Assembly: GCF_033115175.1 (NCBI RefSeq) | Contig: NC_084833.1 | Span: 53,158,716 to 53,222,715, forward strand | Direction of reading: 5' to 3' | Source of the DNA: Lepus europaeus | Lineage: Eukaryota > Chordata > Mammalia > Lagomorpha > Leporidae | Length of the DNA stretch: 64,000 bases | Part shown: positions 58,078 through 64,000 of the stretch, piece by piece | Position numbering within the stretch: position 1 is the stretch's first letter | Layout of the letters: each line of letters opens with the position of its first letter | The notes under the pieces: model-generated | Seen by the model: the letters and a program-made list of their open reading frames with translations, nothing else | Databases searched by the model: none | Told to the model about the DNA's origin: nothing | Program-made: the position numbers and the translations under genes

Positions 58078-58362
58078 TGTTTTTGAGAGAGAGAGAGAGA
58101 GATCTTTCATCCACTGATTCACCCCCTAAATGCCTGCAACAGCCAGGGCTGGACCAGGCAGAACCCAGGAGTGTTGAATTCAATCTGGGTCTCCCACATG
58201 GGTGGCAGGGACCCAAGACTTGAGCCATCACCTACTGCCTCCCAGGGTGCACACTAGCAGGAAGCCGGAATTGGAAGCAGAGCTGAGATTCAAACTCGGG
58301 CACTCCAGTATGGGATGTGATATTCCAGCCAGGTGCGTAACCACTGTGCCAGCAAATGGCCC
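58078..58362 (-). mobile_element. C SINE, full length, diverged
   Basis: It runs from a (GA)n tract (58085-58102) through the body to 'cgtaaccactgtgccagcaaatggcccc'. Confidence 0.88.
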
Positions 58363-59460
58363 CCACATACCCTTTTCCACGGCACCTGCACCACTTTACA
58401 TTCCCGCCAGCAGTGCCCATGGCAGAACAGCTTTTCACCTTTCAGTTTTTGTGGTTGTAGGCACCGGAGGATACATGGCTCAGCTGGAGCTACAGGGCCC
58501 TGGCACCCCGGGGTGAGCTGATGCGGAGCTGGGTCAGGATGGGCTGTGGGCATGCAGAAGGCCATGTTCAGTGCTCTCAGGATTCAGTCATGCTCCGACT
58601 CTGAGAAGCTGAGCTGGGCTCCCAAATCAGGCAGGAAGTCCCTACAATGATGGACGGAGACTGAGCCACCCACATGTCTTCCCAGCTCCCATTGCTCTGT
58701 CTAGACCTCCTGTCAGGCTTGATTTTTACCTCCACTCCTGGAAACAAAAGAGTAAACAGGATACCTGGGTCCTTTCTAGGGGTGCGTGGTGTGGAGGAAC
58801 TTGGGCTGGAAACTGCCGTGAGTTGGGATCCCTGCTCCTTTGGCCACCCCCCCCAACCCCGCCCCCAGCTCTGAGCCCCGGGCCTGCTCTAGGAAAGGGA
58901 GAGGCAGTGAGTGACTGGGGAAGTCGGAGGCAATGCACGGAGAGTGTCTGGCACTCAGTAGACCTAAGTAAGTGCAGATTCTGTTTCCTGACCTCACTTC
59001 CTGGAGCTCCAGGCAGGAGGCAGTAGCTTAGTGGGTACAAGTGTGATGAGTCAGCAAAGACATGTATTTTGTTGTTTGCTGTTGCTTTGAACATGACAAC
59101 TGAGCATATTTCTGAAGGGCTATGGTGACCAAGGTGCTAGGCCAAGCAGATGGAAACGATGTGTGTGAAGGCAGACCTTGTGCAAGAGATACAGCAAAGC
59201 AGTGTTTCTCTGAGTCACACAGTGACAAATGGCAGAATTCACAGGGTCTTTTGAGCCCCCTTTAGACCAGGAATGAAAACACATGGCACGTACAGTGCCA
59301 TCCCCCAAGCGCCATGCCTGGGGCAGACATTGCTAATCAATCGCAGAGTTATTTCCTGATGAGCCAAGAGGCTCTCAGCTCTTGGGACATTGCAGCACCA
59401 GGGGCACTCACTGACAACGGGGGGGAAAAGGACTGCAGCGGACACCGTTCCCACCCCTGG
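58363..59460. other. Intron 4 stretch, no exon recognised
   Basis: It may hold a short MIR tail at 58930-58985 ('ctggcactcagtagacctaagtaagtgc'). Otherwise nothing is recognised. Confidence 0.45.
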
Positions 59461-59464
59461 TCCA

Positions 59465-59580
59465 GACCAAGCCTCCCATTTTGCAGATGGGAAGACCGAG
59501 ATGGAGAGAGATCGTTACTCTGCAGTTGTGCAGTGGTCAGAGCTGGAACCTCCCATCCTGCTGAGCTCAGGTTTTAATAC
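59465..59580 (-). mobile_element. MIR fragment
   Basis: Read on +, 'cctcccattttgcagatgggaagaccgagatggagag...cagtggtcagagctggaacc' is reversed MIR. Confidence 0.75.
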
Positions 59581-59934
59581 GTTGTGGGCCAGCAGGGTCT
59601 AGATGCCCCTGTCTGTGTCATATCTTGGAGGATCAGTGATGGGACAGATGGTGAAGACTGGAGGGGAATGGGAGAAAAAGCTGAAACTCATAAAGTGACA
59701 GCAAAAGAATTATCTAGAAGACCATGAGCGGAAGGCAGGGACCTCGTCCGCTCACCCGTGTGGCCCTTTGTCTGGCGTGGGGTGGCCACTCTGAGGTTAG
59801 CCGTGAAAGCTGTGTGGCCTGGGAATAAGTAGGAGGAAGTGAAGCAGAAACTTAGAGGTCATGAAGATGCCACAAAGCACTGCAGCAATCGAGTTTTATT
59901 TGCTGGAAAAAACAGTCCTGTGCGTATTTTTCCT

Positions 59935-60140
59935 GCCTTCATTCATTCACCTGGATAACTGAACCCCCACTATGTACTGGGCCGTGAGCCAGCCAGATGT
60001 CTTTCCATGTTTTATTTTCTGATCCTTTTACTACTGGGAAGTAAATATAATTTTACAGTTAAGGACATCAGAGGTCAGGGAGTTAAGAAGTTATAGTAAA
60101 TGACTAAGTGGTAAAATTGGGCTTTGAACCCAGACATACA
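59935..60140 (-). mobile_element. MIR element
   Basis: Read on +, 'ccactatgtactgggccgtgagcc...ataattttacagttaaggacatcagaggtcagggagttaag...ggtaaaattgggctttgaaccc' is reversed MIR. Confidence 0.85.
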
Positions 60141-60311
60141 CCTTGACCATGTCAGTCAGAAGGTATGTTGCTGATAGGGGAGTTCGTGCTGAGTCTGCCG
60201 CCTTGATTTTGGGTGATTGGGAAACTGTCAGACCGTCCACCACCTGGCTATGATTTGTGTTGGTTATATCCAGAGTCATTGAACACACCGGGACCCCTCT
60301 CCCCCGCTGCC

Positions 60312-60334
60312 GACACACACACACACACACACAC
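60312..60334. repeat. (CA)n microsatellite
   Basis: About 11 uninterrupted units. Confidence 0.95.
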
Positions 60335-60344
60335 CCCGAAAATA

Positions 60345-61250
60345 AAAAACCAGCATCACTAAAGGACATGTGTGTGACAGTGCACATGGGGTCTTCCCCT
60401 CCCTGGGGTGGTGGCGCCCTGTGGGTCACGGGAGGGAACATCGAGGAGGCTTGGGGGGGGGGGAGCCGTGGCATCTGTCACCCACTCTCTGCCGTCCTCA
60501 CTCGTGACCGGGTGTGCGGAACAGCTCTGTGAGCCACAGCAGGAGTGTTTGAAGTGGGTGGCACGCGCGGGCGCCTGCTGACGCTGGCCAGTGACACATT
60601 GCAATGATGGGATCTGGAAAATACAGCCACAGGGAAAACAGCCTGAAGTTTCCATAGTCTCATAATTCCGGGCCTCCTCGAAGAGGAAGCAGAAATAAAA
60701 GGCCGAGGGAAGAGTGGCTGGGATGGAAGAACTTCCAGTCCTAGTGGGGAGGAGGGCCTGCTCGCCAGCCCAAGGGGCCCCCGGGGTGGCCAAGGTGGCA
60801 GGTGGCAGCAGCGGAGACCTGACTCCTGCCCAGCCCCCCGCACACACGTCTCCCTGCCTGACAGCCTTTTCCTTTTGCCTTGCGCTCGAGGAGCTGTTTC
60901 TCTGGAGGGTATCTGTGGACACGCTCCCTGTAACCGGGCAGAGCTGCTCTCCTTCCCCACACTGTGCTGGGATTTGGGGGTTGAAAGAGCACCTGCTCTG
61001 TGCCATGCCCTGGATGGCCATTCCATCTCAGCTGTTCTTCAGCTTTCCAGAGCCACCTAACACAGGGGTCAGGACAGCCCCAGCCTGAAGCTAAGGCGCC
61101 CAGACACACAGTGACTAGCTGAGGTCCCAGATGTCCACCACTGCCCCACCCAAGGGTCCATGGACAGCCACTGCTTTAGCAATTGGGTGTCTGGCCCCTG
61201 CCCAGTGTGGACTGATCACCCTTAATCTTCCTAGATGGTAACTCGTTCGG
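60345..61250. other. Intron 4 stretch, GC-rich, no exon recognised
   Basis: It contains a G run at 60452-60461. A 220-residue open frame on the - strand (60359-61021) shows no domain and no splice context, and is not called. Confidence 0.5.
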
Positions 61251-61254
61251 TGTG

Positions 61255-61345
61255 TCATCCCACTTCGCAGATGAGCGGGCTGGCTCAGTGAAGTTGATGA
61301 CTTGCTCAGGCTTGCACGTGAGAAATGAGGAAGGGAGCAGATGTG
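61255..61345 (-). mobile_element. MIR fragment
   Basis: Read on +, 'catcccacttcgcagatgagcgggctggctcagtgaagttgatgacttgctcagg' is reversed MIR. Confidence 0.6.
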
Positions 61346-62065
61346 GGAGCCCATCACGCAGGGCGCATGGCTTCTTTCCACAGCCCTGGAGCCAGCTCCT
61401 GGCTCAGCGAGTGGCCGAGTCCTCATAGATGCCCCCCAGCCCTGCTGGGGCCGCTGTGAGGGTGGGTGGCTGCAGGGTGCCTGCGTAGGAGGCCTGGCTG
61501 TGCCCAGACGCCTTCCCTAGCCCATCTGCATTTGACCTTCTCCTTGGAGGGGGAGCTCTCCGTGTTCCCTTCCCACAAGGTGGAGCAGAACACGACATGG
61601 CCACTTGTGAACGAACCGCAGTCAGAGTGTCTGTTTTTCCAAACTGAAACCTATTGAGGTTTTTCACAGACTCAGCAACATAAAGGGTTCAACGCGAAAA
61701 GTTTAAAAATGCCAGAAGCCGCATTTTCGTCCTTACCACGGAAGAACTTTGTGGGTAGTGCTGGAGGTGGGAAAGAGTGACGACTGCTGGGGCTGCGGGT
61801 CGGAGGCCCAGGGTGGACGCCCGGCTGTCCCCCAGCCGGCGACCCTGCCGCTTGCTCGGGAAGTGCTTGTTGTTTCCTGCAGAGGCGAAATAGCCGTGTT
61901 TCTGTTTTGTGTTACTTTCACTTTTCTTCAGATTTTCATTTATTTGTTTTCATTTCCTGTTTTTTTAAAAGGAGTTGAACAAATTCCCTGAGGTGTGTTT
62001 TTCTTTAGGGTTAGGTTGGAGGCCCAATGAAGTGGTTCTTATGCTTGGATTCACTTTGGAGTTTC

Positions 62066-62335
62066 CTTTTTTTTAAAAAAAAAAAAAGTTTTATTTACTT
62101 GAAAGTAAGAGTTACGGAGAGCCAGATGGGGGCTGGGAGAGAGGGAGAGAGGGAGAGAGGGAGAGAGGTCTTCCATTTGCTGGTTCACTCCCCAGATGGC
62201 CACAATGGCCGAGCTGAGCCAATCTGAAGCCAGGAGCCAGGAGCTTCTTCCTGTCTCCCACGTGGGTGCAGGGGCCCAAGCACTTGGGCCATTTTCCACT
62301 GCTTTCCCAGGCACATTAGCAGGGAGCTGGACAGG
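62066..62335 (-). mobile_element. C SINE, head truncated
   Basis: It runs from 'ttttttttaaaaaaaaaaaaagttttatttacttgaaag' with a (GGGA)n tract (62135-62165) to 'gcacattagcagggagctgg'. The tRNA-like head is missing. Confidence 0.9.
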
Positions 62336-62339
62336 TGGC

Positions 62340-64000
62340 TTCCCCAGGAGGCCCTGGTGGCCGCATGGGAGCCTGATCCTGCCCTGTGCCCAGGGCCTGG
62401 AACCACGAAGACCCAGGACACTGCTGCCCTCCAAGGCTGCACACTGGCTCTCTGGAGTGGATGCCAGCACCGGGAGACCTCCAGTTCTGCAGGCCCCGAG
62501 GCAGGTGGTACAGGCTGTGGGTGAAGACGGGAGCTGGAATGGTGGGAAGAGGCAGGTGCTGGAGACCTGCCCCAGGTGACGGTGTGGTGACAGCAGAGGG
62601 TACAGCTTGCAGCCCGTCGAACTGGAGCTGCTTGGAAGCTCACCGGAAACATTCCTGCTGTGACCTGGAGCCAACTCCGAGGAGAGCCCTCGTGACCCCC
62701 TGACCCTTCGCTCCTGTGTTGTGTCTTTTCTTGTGACTCCTCCCAGGACGCCTGTCCCTCCGACCTGACACCTTGTGGCCAAGGAGCACCTGTGACTGCT
62801 CGGACACCTGATGACCCTGGGCGCCCACGTCACTCCCCACATGTGGCTTCGGAGATCCATGCTTCATGCCCAGAACGTTAATTTCAGAAGAGAGAAAGCA
62901 TAAAAACGGTCCCCATGGGCTTCCAGCACCATGGAGGTGAGGCAGGGGTCTCTTCCTCAGTAACCAACCAGAACTGGAGGCAGCCCACCCTGAGACCGGA
63001 CATCTACAACAACCGCTGTCTTATGAGCAGTCACAGTCACCGTCACAGGAGTGCTCGCTCTGCTGGACCCTTGAACAGAGAGGGCAGCTGCCTTGCTAAG
63101 GAAAACAGCCTCCCCCAAGCCTGGCCTGGGCAGCAGCCAAGAAGGCCACAGAGGCCACGGCCAGGGGCTGTTCCACACCGAGGAAGCCAGAAGGGGTCAA
63201 GTGGAGATGAAAAGGCTCCTGTGAGCCACCGAGCTGCAAGGTGACCAGGCCTTGTCTCTGGGAAGCAGCTGCAATTGCTTTTATTTAGTCTACCTGTGGG
63301 AAGTGAGCCTCTCCACCCACCCACCCCCGGGCTCTGGCGACACCTGCTGGATCCTGACAGCACCTGCAGGTCCAGAACAGGAAAAGTGGCGAAGCAGAGG
63401 GCGAGTTGGGATCCATGGCATCCCAGTTTTCTATCAGCCCGTGACCTGGTGCTGTAAAACATCTGTTGGGTCCTGGACTCTGCTTTAGGAATGTGGACAA
63501 GGAGGGGACCCGGGGACTGTCTCTGCTCCACTGTGTGTGGGGCCTCAGGCTTGAAGCCAGGGGAGACCCAGTAGCTGGAGCTCTTTTCCCTTCTGCTCTG
63601 GTGCCGCCGAGGACTTCGCCTGGTGCTGCTGGCCTCTGCGTGGCCTGGGCTTCCCCACAACATGGCGGCTTGGTTCAGCGGGCAGGCATCCGATGGAGCA
63701 AAGAACCAAATGGAGGCTTAGCGCGGGCTGGGACCCAGCCTTGGAGGTCATGCAGTGTCATTCAATTAGAGGAGCCTCTCTTCCCAGTGCGGTGGCAAGG
63801 ACTGGGACCCCGAGCAGGATGGAGTCAGGGTCGCAGGGGAGCAGGGCTGCTGGCTGAGGTTGTGGGGTCAGTGCTAATGAAAGCTGGGGGGAGGCTGAGG
63901 CTCTTGGGAGGCACTCGCTGGGCAGAGCAGAGAGCTCCCCAGCGATGGAACTCCAGCCTGGGCACTGGAGGACACACGTGGTTTTGGAGTCACCCCCTCC
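62340..64000. other. Intron 4 stretch to window end, no exon recognised
   Basis: No DKK3 Cys-rich exon was seen. A CTCF-like motif (13/14, - strand) lies at 63337-63350. The remainder is unique-looking. Confidence 0.5.

Larger units (their letters stand above)
50349..64000 (+). other. DKK3: DKK3 intron 4, at least 13.6 kb, continues past the window
   Basis: The donor is GTGAGT at 50349. No acceptor followed by the Cys-rich domain coding sequence was seen before 64000. The intron holds C SINEs at 52124 (-), 54879 (+), 55663 (+), 57124 (-), 58078 (-) and 62066 (-), several MIRs, a mariner-like palindrome and a CA microsatellite. The stretches 50350-52035, 52555-54860 and 62340-64000 show nothing coding that I recognise. 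Confidence 0.75.

Noticed and set aside
60359-61021. 220-residue - strand open frame in intron 4
   Set aside because: Low-specificity Ser/Pro/Ala composition, overlapped by a second long frame on the same strand. No domain or splice context.
62051-62860. 269-residue - strand open frame
   Set aside because: Partly C SINE, the rest composition-driven. No recognisable domain.

Overview
This is a mammalian nuclear genome window, almost certainly from a lagomorph and most likely rabbit (Oryctolagus). The key evidence is about thirty copies of the lagomorph-specific tRNA-derived C repeat (CSINE). They share a conserved tRNA-like head, a body built around 'gatggcccaagtccttgggcc', a CT-rich segment and an A-rich tail, and they lie on both strands. 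Old MIR, L2, L1M and DNA-transposon fossils fill in between. There are no bacterial-style genes, operons, CRISPR arrays or rRNA/tRNA genes. Nearly all long open frames here are by-products of repeats or GC richness.

One protein-coding gene is supported: the 5' part of DKK3 (Dickkopf-3/REIC) on the + strand. A CpG island (about 40150-41560) with a CCAAT box and GC boxes marks its promoter. An untranslated first exon probably lies near 40.41-40.57 kb. Three phase-0 coding exons follow: 41094-41312 (signal peptide and start of the coiled coil), 47620-47757 and 50265-50348. Together they encode residues 1-147. The cysteine-rich domains and the C terminus were not found by eye and should lie beyond the right edge, so the last 13.6 kb is intron.

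Region by region: 1-40 kb is the intergenic region upstream of DKK3, a mosaic of SINEs and fossil repeats. It holds a 25-bp minisatellite (5.70-6.03 kb), an orphan CpG island (14.40-14.81 kb), several matches to the CTCF core motif between 10.8 and 18.0 kb, and an L1 remnant carrying a nest of three SINEs (18.8-21.3 kb). 40.15-41.56 kb is the promoter island. 41.3-64 kb is DKK3 exons and introns with further SINEs and MIRs.

I found no new gene system. The observations most worth a second look are these: exon 3 of DKK3 begins exactly at an ATG in strong context behind a pyrimidine-poor acceptor, which fits the reported intracellular DKK3b isoform; a tandem acceptor at exon 4 would insert a stop codon; there is a cluster of CTCF-like motifs plus an orphan CpG island upstream; and C SINEs have repeatedly inserted into palindromic DNA-transposon remnants. 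All calls were made by eye. Repeat edges are good to roughly 10-20 bp unless a target-site duplication is given.
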